Assembly: GCA_017633985.1 (NCBI GenBank)
Contig: JAGBOF010000007.1
Span: forward strand, 207,022-271,021
Origin: Bacteroidales bacterium
Lineage (GTDB): Bacteria > Bacteroidota > Bacteroidia > Bacteroidales > P3
DNA: 64,000 nt
Direction of reading: 5' to 3'
The position numbers were made by a program, and so were the translations under genes. The notes under the pieces are model-generated. The model worked only from the letters and a program-made list of their open reading frames with translations, searched no databases and was not told the origin of the DNA. Each line of letters opens with the position of its first letter. Position 1 is the first letter of the stretch. Positions 26,166 to 33,472 of the stretch are shown here, piece after piece.

Positions 26166-26191
26166 GCAGAGCGGGGCGATAGCCCCTCTGC
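26166..26191 (+). other. GATA-loop hairpin downstream of VR (possible homing cruciform or terminator)
   Basis: GCAGA with a two-base bulge then GGGGC pairs with GCCCC-TCTGC around a GATA tetraloop, a GC-rich stem of about 10 bp. DGR targets in phages carry similar hairpins with 4-nt GRNA loops after VR that promote retrohoming; GATA fits GRNA. It starts 70 bases after VR, farther than in the best-studied phage. The following CATTTTAATT would also allow a weak terminator. Confidence 0.55.
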
Positions 26192-26260
26192 ATTTTAATT
26201 AACTGAAACATTGAAAATTCGCAAAAGAATATGATAGTAAATATAGGTTGTCATTCCTTG

Positions 26261-26380
26261 AGCCGTTGGTGTGCTGTCGGTGGTAACGCTAATAACGGTG
26301 CTAACGATGGGTTCGGTTACGTTAATGCGAATAACGTTTGGACGAATACGAACGTGAATTACGGCTCTCGCAATTACTTG
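26261..26380 (+). ncRNA. DGR template repeat (TR) within a template RNA
   Basis: This is the 120-base non-coding donor copy of VR, with 29 adenines, of which 13 differ in VR. AAC, AAT and TAC codons are concentrated at the variable positions. It sits between the variable protein and the RT gene, the usual DGR order. A hairpin TTTGCC-TCTT-GGCAAA lies just after it (about 26413-26428) and may shape the template RNA. The reading frame across it is a shadow of VR. Confidence 0.93.
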
Positions 26381-26514
26381 GAAAATAAATTTACAAATAT
26401 CGGGAATGAGACCTTTGCCTCTTGGCAAAAGATAACAGTTTAAAATAGTACATAATAGGTTTCGGACACGAATTGTATTATAACAAGCAAAGGGATATAA
26501 TGAAGTAGGTTTAA

Positions 26515-27657
26515 ATGGAACGGCTTGAAAACATATATGAGAAGATAATAAGTCTTGATAATCTGATTATCGCTGCAAAGAAAGCGGCAAAAAATAAGAA
26601 GCACCGCAGAGCAGTGAAGAAGTTTTTCAGAGAAAACGGAGAAGATAATGTTTTATTAAAACAACTTCACGAATCACTGAAAAAGAAGACGTTTGTTGTC
26701 GGGAAATATAAGAAATTCAAAGTCTATGAACCGAAAGAAAGAACAATATTCAAACTGCCGTTTTTTCCTGACAGGATTGTTCAGCACGCAATAGTAAATA
26801 TTCTTGGGGATTATTGGTATAGTCTTATGAGAAGGAATACCTATGCGTGTGTTAAGGACAGAGGAATGACAGGCGAACAAGGTATGTACACGACAATAGT
26901 ACTTACACTTAAAGCAAATCCTAAAGGAACGCAGTATTGTTTGAAGCAAGACATAAGGCATTATTATCCGTCTATTCCTCACGATAAGATGAAAGAAGTT
27001 TTGAGTGAAGGTATAGCAGATAAGGATGCTTTATGGTTGCTTTGTATGTATATTGACAGCATAAGTACAGGAGATGTAGAAGGTGTAGGATTACCTATCG
27101 GAAGTATATTATCGCAGTATTTTGCCAACTTGTTTTTAAGCAAGTTTGATTATGATATAGAGAAGAAATTATCAAAGAAATATCATATTTCACTATATGC
27201 AAGATATAACGATGATAAGATTTTTCTTGCAAAGACAAAGGAGCAATTACATCAGTTGTTTGAAGAAGAGAGAAAAATGTTACTTGATAGAGGTTTGAAA
27301 TTGAAACCTAATTATCAGATTTTCCCTGTTGAAGCGAGAGGAATTGATATTGGCGGTTTTGTCTTTCGTCATAATTATATCCTAATACGAAAAAACATTA
27401 AGAAAAACTTTTGTAGAAAAGTAGCAGAATTAGAAAAACGTCCTGTACCACTTACTATTGATGAATATAAACAAGAAGTTTGTCCGTGGCTTGGGTATAT
27501 ACAAAGGACAAACTCAAGACATCTGATAGAGAAAGTAGTACCGAAGGAATATCAACAAATTTTTGATAAATATTTAAAACTTGATAAAAGAGATGAAGTA
27601 TACAACATCAAAAACAGAGAAGAGCGAGTTTTCAGTAAAACCGCAGACGTTGCATAA
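26515..27657 (+). CDS. DGR reverse transcriptase
   Basis: This 380-residue RT copies the template RNA with errors at adenine. RT blocks visible are KQDIRHYYPSIPHDKM (block with the first catalytic Asp, near residue 142), GLPIGSILSQYFANLF (near 195, with the SQ signature of DGR RTs in place of the usual QG), and LYARYNDDKIFLAKT (the YxDD box, here YNDD, near 235). A thumb-like C-terminus follows. It has no maturase or endonuclease domain. It starts 134 bases after TR and overlaps the next gene. Confidence 0.92.
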   Translation: MERLENIYEKIISLDNLIIAAKKAAKNKKHRRAVKKFFRENGEDNVLLKQLHESLKKKTFVVGKYKKFKVYEPKERTIFKLPFFPDRIVQHAIVNILGDYWYSLMRRNTYACVKDRGMTGEQGMYTTIVLTLKANPKGTQYCLKQDIRHYYPSIPHDKMKEVLSEGIADKDALWLLCMYIDSISTGDVEGVGLPIGSILSQYFANLFLSKFDYDIEKKLSKKYHISLYARYNDDKIFLAKTKEQLHQLFEEERKMLLDRGLKLKPNYQIFPVEARGIDIGGFVFRHNYILIRKNIKKNFCRKVAELEKRPVPLTIDEYKQEVCPWLGYIQRTNSRHLIEKVVPKEYQQIFDKYLKLDKRDEVYNIKNREERVFSKTADVA

Positions 27658-27988
27658 AGATACTGACGGAAAGACCGTTTATTGTCTTGATATAGAAGAA
27701 ACGGAGAAAGAAAACGAAGAAGGCAATAAATATAAATGTTTTCTTGCATACGTCATAATTGTGCCTGAAACGGCGACAAACTCAAATGTAGTGAAACACG
27801 CAATAAAGACATTGTGGAGTATTGAAGATGAGAATGAGTTGCAAAACAACTTTGTCGCAGGAGAAAATAAGTTGTTTCCGACAACTGTAGAAAATAATGA
27901 AGCGAAAGCACGTTATAAGACATTCTTGTCAGAAGTTATTGCATTAAAGGAGCAAGTTCGTAACGACTTAAAAGCACTTGAAGAATGA
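27593..27988 (+). CDS. DGR-linked hypothetical protein 1
   Basis: The 131-residue protein overlaps the RT gene by 65 bases. ATG 27593 is chosen over TTG 27581. The N-terminal half is beta-rich (VYCLDIEETEKENEEGNKYK) and the C-terminal half is two charged helices ending LKEQVRNDLKALEE. It lacks the all-helical layout expected of the DGR accessory protein Avd. Its stop codon overlaps the next start by four bases. Confidence 0.6.
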   Translation: MKYTTSKTEKSEFSVKPQTLHKDTDGKTVYCLDIEETEKENEEGNKYKCFLAYVIIVPETATNSNVVKHAIKTLWSIEDENELQNNFVAGENKLFPTTVENNEAKARYKTFLSEVIALKEQVRNDLKALEE

Positions 27989-28341
27989 TGGAAACGGTAG
28001 ATTTTTCAGAACTTGGCATTAAATCTAAAAGAGGAGATATTTGGGATTGTCCAAAAGTATCAATACAATCGCTTTTTGATAAACCTATAATCTTTCTTGG
28101 AATGATTATCACAGGAACTCACTTTGGAGAAGAAAAATGTCTTGTTCATTTCTGTGAAAGAGTGGATGATAATGATAATTTCATTGGAGAGGGAAAATTC
28201 TTTACAGGAAGTAAAGAATTAAAAGACTTATTCACTCAAATACAACGTATTGTTGAAGACCAGTGTATTTATCCTATCGTTACCATTAAAAAAGTAAGGC
28301 TTGGTAGTTATGAAATATTAACTCTTAAAAATGGCAGATAA
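27985..28341 (+). CDS. DGR-linked hypothetical protein 2, possibly OB-fold
   Basis: This 118-residue protein has a strand pattern with FDKPIIFLGMIITGTHFGEE, then GKFFTGSKELKDLFTQI and a final strand VRLGSYEILTL. That order resembles small phage single-strand-DNA-binding OB-fold proteins, which is only a suggestion. It is coupled to the preceding gene and overlaps the lysozyme start. Confidence 0.5.
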   Translation: MMETVDFSELGIKSKRGDIWDCPKVSIQSLFDKPIIFLGMIITGTHFGEEKCLVHFCERVDDNDNFIGEGKFFTGSKELKDLFTQIQRIVEDQCIYPIVTIKKVRLGSYEILTLKNGR

Positions 28342-28777
28342 GATGAAAATAAGTAAAAGAGGAATAGACCTGATAAAGTCATTTGAAGGTTTAAGATTGA
28401 CGGCGTATAAACCTGTAAAGACTGAAAAGAATTGGACTATTGGATATGGTCATTGTTCGCCTTGTATTCGTGAGGGTATGATGATTAGTCAAAAGTTGGC
28501 AGATGAATACCTTAACGAAGATTTGCAGAAGTTTGAACAGGGAATAAATGCGTATAACTTAAAAGTCAATCAGAATCAATTTGACGCTTTGGTGTCTTTT
28601 GCATTCAATGTAGGACTGAAGAATTTTGCAAACTCAACCTTACTACGAAAAGTTAAGTTAGGAGCAAACAATCCTGCAATCCGTGATGAATTTATGCGTT
28701 GGGTTTATTCAGGGGGAAATAAATTATCGGGATTGGAACGCAGAAGAAAAGCAGAAGCGGACTTGTATTTTAGTTAA
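28331..28777 (+). CDS. Phage lysozyme (GH24 endolysin)
   Basis: This 148-residue T4/P22-type lysozyme cleaves peptidoglycan at lysis. LIKSFEGLRLTAY carries the catalytic Glu (about residue 19), and NWTIGYGH is the next family block. The Asp normally found two residues after the AY pair is not in place (AYKPVKTEKNW). GLERRRKAEADLY is the usual C-terminal motif. There is no signal peptide, so export depends on the holin two genes downstream. Confidence 0.88.
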   Translation: MADKMKISKRGIDLIKSFEGLRLTAYKPVKTEKNWTIGYGHCSPCIREGMMISQKLADEYLNEDLQKFEQGINAYNLKVNQNQFDALVSFAFNVGLKNFANSTLLRKVKLGANNPAIRDEFMRWVYSGGNKLSGLERRRKAEADLYFS

Positions 28778-28780
28778 GTT

Positions 28781-29008
28781 ATGACAATAGCAAAAGATAA
28801 GATACTTCACTTTGCAGTAAATTTCATCAGTGCATTCATTGTCGGAATTTACGGCGTTTGCTTTGGCTTGGGAGCAAGTGTCGGCAAAGAGTATGGAGAT
28901 AGCAAGGCTGTCGGCAATAAATGGGATTGGCTTGACATTGTTGCGGATTGTATTGGCTTGGGTGTTGGTTTTGCTTTTAATCGGTTATTGCTTATTGTAG
29001 TTAAGTGA
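28781..29008 (+). CDS. Small membrane protein, YfiM-like
   Basis: This 75-residue protein has two hydrophobic segments (about 8-28 and 53-73). The motif DKILHF, then GKEYGDSKAVGNKWDWLDI and ADCIGLGVG, resembles YfiM-like membrane proteins often found in phage lysis modules. It lies between lysozyme and holin, three bases after the lysozyme stop, and probably assists lysis. Confidence 0.65.
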   Translation: MTIAKDKILHFAVNFISAFIVGIYGVCFGLGASVGKEYGDSKAVGNKWDWLDIVADCIGLGVGFAFNRLLLIVVK

Positions 29009-29058
29009 AATAAGAGCGGTTCTTATTTGAGTTTAATCATTTAAAGTGAAATAAAAAA

Positions 29059-29535
29059 ATGGAAATATTAAGAAGCATAAGCGGAATGTTATCAATCATT
29101 GTTATCGCTTGTACGGTAGTGCTGTTTGCGATGATTATAGATTTGATAAGCGGAGTAAATAAGGCAAAGTTACGCGGAGAGGCAAGGTCGTCCTTTGCAT
29201 TAAAGCGTTCTTTGAGTAAATTCATCTCCTACGAAGGCGGTATGTTGATAGGTGCTTGTGTAGATATTCTGATACATTTCAGCAATATTTACAAGTTGTT
29301 TCATTTGGATAACATCTACGGTGTTCCTATTGTAACGTGCATTGTCGGAGTTTTCCTTTGCATTGTTGAATGGCGGAGCATAAGAGAGAAAGCCGATGAA
29401 AAGACACGCAACGAATTGGAAAAGATAGAACAGGTTGCAAGTAAAGTCTTGGATAAACAAGAGTTGGCAGGAGCATTGAAAGAAGCAATATTGGACGCAC
29501 TAAAAACAAATCAAGTACCAGACAACGACAAATAA
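29059..29535 (+). CDS. Phage holin
   Basis: This 158-residue protein resembles toxin-secretion/lysis holins of Bacteroides phages: an N-terminal membrane helix, AMIIDLISGVNKAKLRGEAR (the DLxSGxxKA motif), two further hydrophobic segments to about residue 105, and a charged helical tail. It would form membrane lesions that let the lysozyme out. Confidence 0.8.
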   Translation: MEILRSISGMLSIIVIACTVVLFAMIIDLISGVNKAKLRGEARSSFALKRSLSKFISYEGGMLIGACVDILIHFSNIYKLFHLDNIYGVPIVTCIVGVFLCIVEWRSIREKADEKTRNELEKIEQVASKVLDKQELAGALKEAILDALKTNQVPDNDK

Positions 29536-29550
29536 GGTACGCCTGTTTTC

Positions 29551-29588
29551 AAATATGTACCCGAAACATTGATTTCGGGTACATATTT
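29551..29588. repeat. Perfect 16-bp inverted repeat after the holin gene
   Basis: AAATATGTACCCGAAA (29551-29566), six bases, then its exact complement (29573-29588). A second inverted repeat, CACGTTAAA with TTTAACGTG (29592-29622), follows. The first could end holin transcription; the pair could also be operators. Confidence 0.7.
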
Positions 29589-29632
29589 AATCACGTTAAA
29601 GAAATTAAGATTTTTTAACGTGAGGCAGTTAT

Positions 29633-29783
29633 CAAGTTAAAAAATTGCAGCAAATTTAACACGAGCAAGTTACAGGCAAGTTAAGTGTGATTTCCTGCGA
29701 CAAAAAAAACAGATTGAAAGATAGTAAGTTATCAACGATGTGGATTTACTCTGCAAATAAAAAAACAAGTTAAAAGCAAGTTA
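29633..29783. repeat. CAAGTTA iteron-like repeats before the spanin-like gene
   Basis: Five copies of CAAGTTA start at 29633, 29666, 29677, 29766 and 29777. Two pairs have an 11-bp spacing and lie exactly 100 bp apart. Single copies also occur near the integrase 3' end (31679). Regular one-turn spacing suggests a protein-binding array. The gap 29589-29786 has no gene. Confidence 0.55.
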
Positions 29784-29786
29784 GAA

Positions 29787-30392
29787 ATGGGAAGTGATAT
29801 TATAAAGAAAATCAGTCATTGTCTTATATTCATACTTATTGCAATGTTTTGTGTGGAATATTGCAGTAATAAGACGTTAAAAGAAGAAAATCAAAGGTTG
29901 TCAAATAATCAAACCGCACTGACACAAAAGATGGCCGAATACACGGACAAAGAAGGTCGTTTGGTGGCACAAGTGCAGAGTTTGTCGGTAAGTAAGGGCG
30001 AGTTTATGCGGATTGCCAGCGATGAAGCCGAAGAAGTGAAGGACCTGAAAATACAACTCAAACGCCTGCAATCTTACAGCGAAAGCGGTATGCTTACGGA
30101 GTATAGGATTGACACGTTAAGGTTGTATGACAGCATTTTTATTCGGGACAGCATCATTGATACCGTGCGTTGTATAAGCTATTCGGATAATTGGTTAAGG
30201 TTGCAAGGGTGCATTGAAGATGACAGATACACGGGAGAGATACGTTCATTTGACACATTGATACAAGTTGTTGAACGGATACCAAAAAAGTTTTTGTTTA
30301 TCAAATATGGTACAAAAGGTTTTCGGCAGTCAGTCAAAAGCAAGAATCCTCACTCACGGATAGTGTATAGTGAGCATATTCAAATAAAATAA
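29787..30392 (+). CDS. Putative spanin-like protein (inner-membrane, coiled coil)
   Basis: This 201-residue protein has one N-terminal membrane helix (CLIFILIAMFCVEYC, residues about 12-27), then a long coiled coil (KTLKEENQRLSNNQTALTQK onwards), then a C-terminal domain. This architecture and the place after the holin fit an i-spanin that helps break the outer envelope. No o-spanin lipoprotein is obvious. A terminator follows. Confidence 0.6.
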   Translation: MGSDIIKKISHCLIFILIAMFCVEYCSNKTLKEENQRLSNNQTALTQKMAEYTDKEGRLVAQVQSLSVSKGEFMRIASDEAEEVKDLKIQLKRLQSYSESGMLTEYRIDTLRLYDSIFIRDSIIDTVRCISYSDNWLRLQGCIEDDRYTGEIRSFDTLIQVVERIPKKFLFIKYGTKGFRQSVKSKNPHSRIVYSEHIQIK

Positions 30393-30416
30393 ATCTTTTC
30401 TTTAATTGCTGTTTGA

Positions 30417-30447
30417 GAGGTTGCCTTAATGGCAGCCTCTTATTTTA
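30417..30447 (+). terminator. Terminator ending the lysis module
   Basis: GAGGTTGCC (30417-30425), TTAAT, GGCAGCCTC (30431-30439), then TTATTTTAAT. The stem is nine pairs with one G-T. Confidence 0.75.
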
Positions 30448-30499
30448 ATAGTTTTGCAAACAATATATTATTGTATTAATGTAATAATTCATCAATTTA

Positions 30500-30530
30500 T
30501 TTGTCAGTTTTGAAAAATGTAGTAACTTTG
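30500..30530 (+). promoter_or_regulatory. Promoter of the Panacea toxin-antitoxin operon
   Basis: TTTG (30500-30503), 19 bases, TAACTTTG (30523-30530) is a full consensus match. It places the transcript start near 30536. This rules out the in-frame upstream start at 30501 and supports ATG 30555. The palindrome GTTAAATTTAAC just inside the gene may be an operator. Confidence 0.8.
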
Positions 30531-30554
30531 CAACCGTTTAAAATCATAAAACAG

Positions 30555-31133
30555 ATGTTAAATTTAACATTGTCAGACAGAGAGAAAATAGGAAATACAG
30601 TAGTCTATATTGCTGAAAGAATCCCTAATGTAAGCAAAACAAAGTTATTAAAATTGCTTTACTTTATGGAAGATTACAGCGTTAAAAGATTTCATTCTCC
30701 TTTTTTGGGAATTCCTTTTGAAGTATGGCAAGCAGGACCTGTACTTAAAGATATTTTTATTGATTTATCGGAAACTCCTATAATATTGTCTGATTTCGTT
30801 GAAAAGATTGTCAAAAACGATAAAACATATATAAAGCCTAAGAAACAATTTTGCGATGATGAGTTCTCTGATAATGATATTACCGTTATGGATGACACTC
30901 TGAAATATTACGGTAATATGACAGCCAAGCAGTTAGTGGAACTCTCTCACAAAGAAGATGGATTATGGCATAAGGTCTGTACAGAAAATAATCTATTGGA
31001 ATTATTTGAAAAAGGCTATACAAATAATTCTGAATACACAATAGATTTAGGAGAACAATTGACAGGTTGCAGTAGAGAATTTTATGAGGAACAACTTGAT
31101 TTCTTAAATAGTACCCGTAATTATGCTAAATGA
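30555..31133 (+). CDS. Panacea-domain antitoxin (SocA/GepA-like)
   Basis: The 192-residue protein has the Panacea domain (DUF4065). KTKLLKLLYFMEDYSVKRF, then PFEVWQAGPVLKDIFIDL, match the family's KLLYFxxxxxxxxxG and YGPVxxxxY patterns. Panacea proteins neutralise diverse toxins encoded next door. The reading frame extends upstream, but the promoter overlaps that part. The 11-base overlap with the next gene fits an antitoxin-first operon. In a prophage the pair would act in addiction or defence against other phages. Confidence 0.8.
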   Translation: MLNLTLSDREKIGNTVVYIAERIPNVSKTKLLKLLYFMEDYSVKRFHSPFLGIPFEVWQAGPVLKDIFIDLSETPIILSDFVEKIVKNDKTYIKPKKQFCDDEFSDNDITVMDDTLKYYGNMTAKQLVELSHKEDGLWHKVCTENNLLELFEKGYTNNSEYTIDLGEQLTGCSREFYEEQLDFLNSTRNYAK

Positions 31134-31581
31134 TGATAGATTTAAAGACGGGAATATCTTATATTTTAATCCGTTCTTTTTTACTGACGGAAAATCTGAA
31201 CCTAAACCTAAATATTTTTTGATATTAAAACATATTGATGACAGAATTATTTTATCATCATTACCGACATCAAAAGATTCTGTTCCTGCTGATGTAGATA
31301 AAATACACGGATGTATAGACAATAAAACATTGAATTTTAATTGTTACTACTTTTCCCCTGATGTTGAAATTTGTACTAACGGCTTCAAGTTTCCGATAGA
31401 AACGTATGTTTATGGTTTCAGATTACAAGATTTTGATATACAAACTTTGGTATTGCAAGAAATCAATGAAGATACGGCTATAACATTGCAAGGAAGTCTG
31501 AAAAAAGAAGAATTTTCAGCAATACTTCAATGTTTAAAAACTTCATCTGCTGTAAAGAATAAGTATAAAAGAATTTTATAA
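31123..31581 (+). CDS. Putative Panacea-associated toxin, MazF/PemK-like
   Basis: This 152-residue protein overlaps the antitoxin by 11 bases. It starts with FKDGNILYFNPFFFTDG and PKPKYFLILKHIDDRIILSS, a beta layout like PemK/MazF toxins (G-D-I-V start, then PxLVL strand), followed by LPTSKDSVP and a GCID turn. MazF-fold toxins cut RNA. The toxin role is inferred from the neighbouring Panacea gene and the weak fold resemblance. Confidence 0.6.
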   Translation: MLNDDRFKDGNILYFNPFFFTDGKSEPKPKYFLILKHIDDRIILSSLPTSKDSVPADVDKIHGCIDNKTLNFNCYYFSPDVEICTNGFKFPIETYVYGFRLQDFDIQTLVLQEINEDTAITLQGSLKKEEFSAILQCLKTSSAVKNKYKRIL

Positions 31582-31588
31582 AATGTGT

Positions 31589-31616
31589 ATCATTTCCGTA
31601 GCGTTACGAAAATGAT
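31589..31616. terminator. Inverted repeat after the toxin gene
   Basis: ATCATTTCCGTA (31589-31600), GCGT loop, TACGAAAATGAT (31605-31616), with one mismatch. It probably ends the toxin-antitoxin transcript, although the T run after it is weak. Confidence 0.6.
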
Positions 31617-31630
31617 ATTTGTTCTTGTAG

Positions 31631-31733
31631 AGGTAATAAGCAGGTAATAAATTATAAAATGAATTATCTGTATAATAGCAAGTTAATAATTTTCAGGTAA
31701 TAAATTACTTGTTAAGTATATAGTTTATTACCT
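31631..31733. repeat. AGGTAATAA repeats around the integrase 3' end
   Basis: AGGTAATAA occurs at 31631, 31642 and 31695, and in inverse orientation at 31725-31733 inside the integrase gene. One CAAGTTA lies at 31679. These short repeats resemble arm-type recombinase or excisionase sites, but could also be operator sites. Confidence 0.45.
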
Positions 31734-32943
31734 TTCTGTTGGCTTCATCAACTTTCTTTTGATTGAAGTCAATGTAAATGTCAGTTACTGAATTACCGCC
31801 GTGTCCTAATGCAGCCGCTATTGTTTCCTTTGGTATTTCAAGTTCGGAAGCAAAGGTTGCCCAAGTATGACGTGCATAGTATGAGGATAATTTCGGTTCA
31901 ATTGGAGTTATAATCTTTTTATTGTATCCTCCGTATTCAACTTTGCCGAGTTTTTTCAGTGTCTTGTCAAAACGGTTTGTAAAGTTTTCGGCAAAAGGAA
32001 TGTCAAGTAAAAAGTCAGTACCTTTATATTTATTGATTATTTCCATTGCTTCGGGTTCAACTTTGACGGAATATAACCTACCTGTCTTAAATCTTTTGTA
32101 TTCTATACGTCCATTTGTGATTTTTTCAACGTTTAATAAGTCTTTTACATTTATTCCTATCAAATATACCATAAGAAGAAAAATATCCCTTATTTTCGTT
32201 TTTTCTGGCGTTTCAGGTTGTAAGTCTATCAATGCACGCATTTGTTCTATTGTTAAGGAGCGTTTGCGTGTTGCCTCTTGTTTTATCTTGTATTTTCGGA
32301 ATGGATAGCAATCCTGCGGTATGATGTTTTCGTTTATTGCATAGTTGAACACTGCACGGATATTTCGGAAGATGATAGATATTGTATTTGTAGAAAGATT
32401 ATTTTGCTTTAATGACAACTCAAAGTCGGATAGAAACTTTGTTGTGATGTCTGCAAATTTCAGTTTATTCAGATTACAAAACTTTTGCAAAGACGAAAGC
32501 ATATACTCAACCGCTTGGATTGTTTTCTTTTGTTCTTTTGTTGCGATAAACTTATTTGCAGTGTCTTTAAATGTCGGAGTTTTATCTTTGATGTCATAAT
32601 CTGATACAGCCTCTTTGATGTTATCACGTATTTCATCAATAGAAGATGTTTGCAATGAGCCGTCAAGTTTCATCTTTAATAAGACTTCTTCCATTTTGAA
32701 GCGTTTGTTTGTAAGAATAGCATTGTATATTTCCGCATTCTTTGTATTGATGATTGTGTTATTCATCAGACAGCCATCATTCACATAGATGTTAGTTGAT
32801 ATGACTATGCTTCCCTTTCCTGCGATGTTGCAGTAAAGTTTGACAGGATATGTATTATCGTCAAGTTTTCTTCGCTTGTCTATTGTTGCTTTAACTTTTC
32901 CCATACGCTTGGCACGTTTTCTAATTTTTGTGTTCATTTGCAT
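31705..32943 (-). CDS. Tyrosine integrase of the prophage
   Basis: This 412-residue tyrosine recombinase is typical of Bacteroides phages and elements: an N-terminal arm-binding domain (about 1-90), a SAM-like core-binding domain (about 120-215) and a catalytic domain. Visible motifs are GRIEYKRFKTGRLYSVKVEP (with the beta-strand Lys), SSYYARHTWATFASE (YxxR box), ALGHGGNSVTDIYI (LGH and Tyr). The first catalytic Arg is not evident (YLIGINVKDLL). It reads away from the tRNA-Arg gene, which lies 168 bases upstream and is the likely attachment site. Confidence 0.88.
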   Translation of the reverse strand: MQMNTKIRKRAKRMGKVKATIDKRRKLDDNTYPVKLYCNIAGKGSIVISTNIYVNDGCLMNNTIINTKNAEIYNAILTNKRFKMEEVLLKMKLDGSLQTSSIDEIRDNIKEAVSDYDIKDKTPTFKDTANKFIATKEQKKTIQAVEYMLSSLQKFCNLNKLKFADITTKFLSDFELSLKQNNLSTNTISIIFRNIRAVFNYAINENIIPQDCYPFRKYKIKQEATRKRSLTIEQMRALIDLQPETPEKTKIRDIFLLMVYLIGINVKDLLNVEKITNGRIEYKRFKTGRLYSVKVEPEAMEIINKYKGTDFLLDIPFAENFTNRFDKTLKKLGKVEYGGYNKKIITPIEPKLSSYYARHTWATFASELEIPKETIAAALGHGGNSVTDIYIDFNQKKVDEANRKVINYILNK

Positions 32944-33111
32944 AATATTTGCAAAATATTTGCAAAAAAAGTACTAAAAGTGTCTTACTAAATGCCACGT
33001 TTTTCCTATAAAGTACAAAGTTCTTTCAGTATTTGGCAGTACAAAAAGTGTTTTAAGGACAAATAAAAAAGACCTTGTAATGTTGTGATTTACAAAGTCT
33101 TTATTCTTTTG
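32944..33111. promoter_or_regulatory. Integrase upstream region with direct repeats
   Basis: AGTACTAAAAGTGTCTTA (32970-32987) and AGTACAAAAAGTGTTTTA (33038-33055) match at 16 of 18 positions. A tandem ATATTTGCAA (32945 and 32955) lies at the gene start. Such repeats between an integrase and a tRNA fit recombinase arm sites. The attachment core itself cannot be fixed without the other prophage end. Confidence 0.45.
33068..33102 (-). terminator. Terminator of the tRNA cluster
   Basis: AAAGAC-C-TTGTAA (33068-33080) pairs with TTACAA-A-GTCTTT (33090-33102), giving a 12-bp stem with one mismatch and A/T runs on both sides, so it may work both ways. It lies just after tRNA-Arg on the minus strand. 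Confidence 0.7.
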
Positions 33112-33185
33112 TGATCTAAGAAGGATTCGAACCTTCGACCTACTGCTTAGAAGGCAGTTGCTCTATCCAGCTGAGCTATTAGACC
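33112..33185 (-). tRNA. tRNA-Arg (TCT)
   Basis: The reverse strand folds as a full cloverleaf. The acceptor GGTCTAA pairs with TTAGATC, the anticodon loop is CTTCTAA (TCT), and the T arm is AAGGTTCGAATCCTT. CCA is not encoded. Its 3' end faces the integrase gene, the usual geometry of a prophage attachment site. Confidence 0.95.
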
Positions 33186-33265
33186 ATTTTGTTTTTCGCC
33201 TTCAACCTCTCGGACCGGAAGTTCTTTACTTGATTCTTTTCTTTCGCAGTCTTATCAGTCTGAAG

Positions 33266-33340
33266 TCGGGGTAGTAAGATTCGAACTTACGACCTCCACA
33301 TCCCAAATGTGGCGCGATAACCGGACTACGCTATACCCCG
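33266..33340 (-). tRNA. tRNA-Pro (TGG)
   Basis: On the reverse strand the acceptor CGGGGTA pairs with TACCCCG. The anticodon loop is ATTTGGGAT with TGG, and the T loop is GTTCGAATC. The cloverleaf is normal and 75 bases long. Confidence 0.95.
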
Positions 33341-33384
33341 AATATATTTTGAAGAACTGTCTTTCCAAATCACCTTAACCTTGG

Positions 33385-33472
33385 CGGAGAATGGGGGATT
33401 CGAACCCCCGGTACTCTAATCGAGTACGACAGTTTAGCAAACTGTTGGTTTCAGCCACTCACCCAACTCTCC
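33385..33472 (-). tRNA. tRNA-Ser (GCT)
   Basis: This reverse-strand class II tRNA has a long variable arm (GTACTCGATTAGAGTAC). The anticodon loop is TTTGCTAAA (GCT), and acceptor GGAGAGT pairs with ATTCTCC. It is the first gene of the three-tRNA cluster. Confidence 0.95.

Noticed and set aside
26231..26443. 70-residue frame across the template repeat
   Set aside because: It is the unmutated shadow of the variable-protein C-terminus, expected from the VR/TR identity, with no ribosome-binding signal. TR acts as RNA.
30501..30554. Upstream start of the Panacea antitoxin
   Set aside because: The consensus promoter covers 30500-30530, so the transcript begins downstream of this start; ATG 30555 is used.
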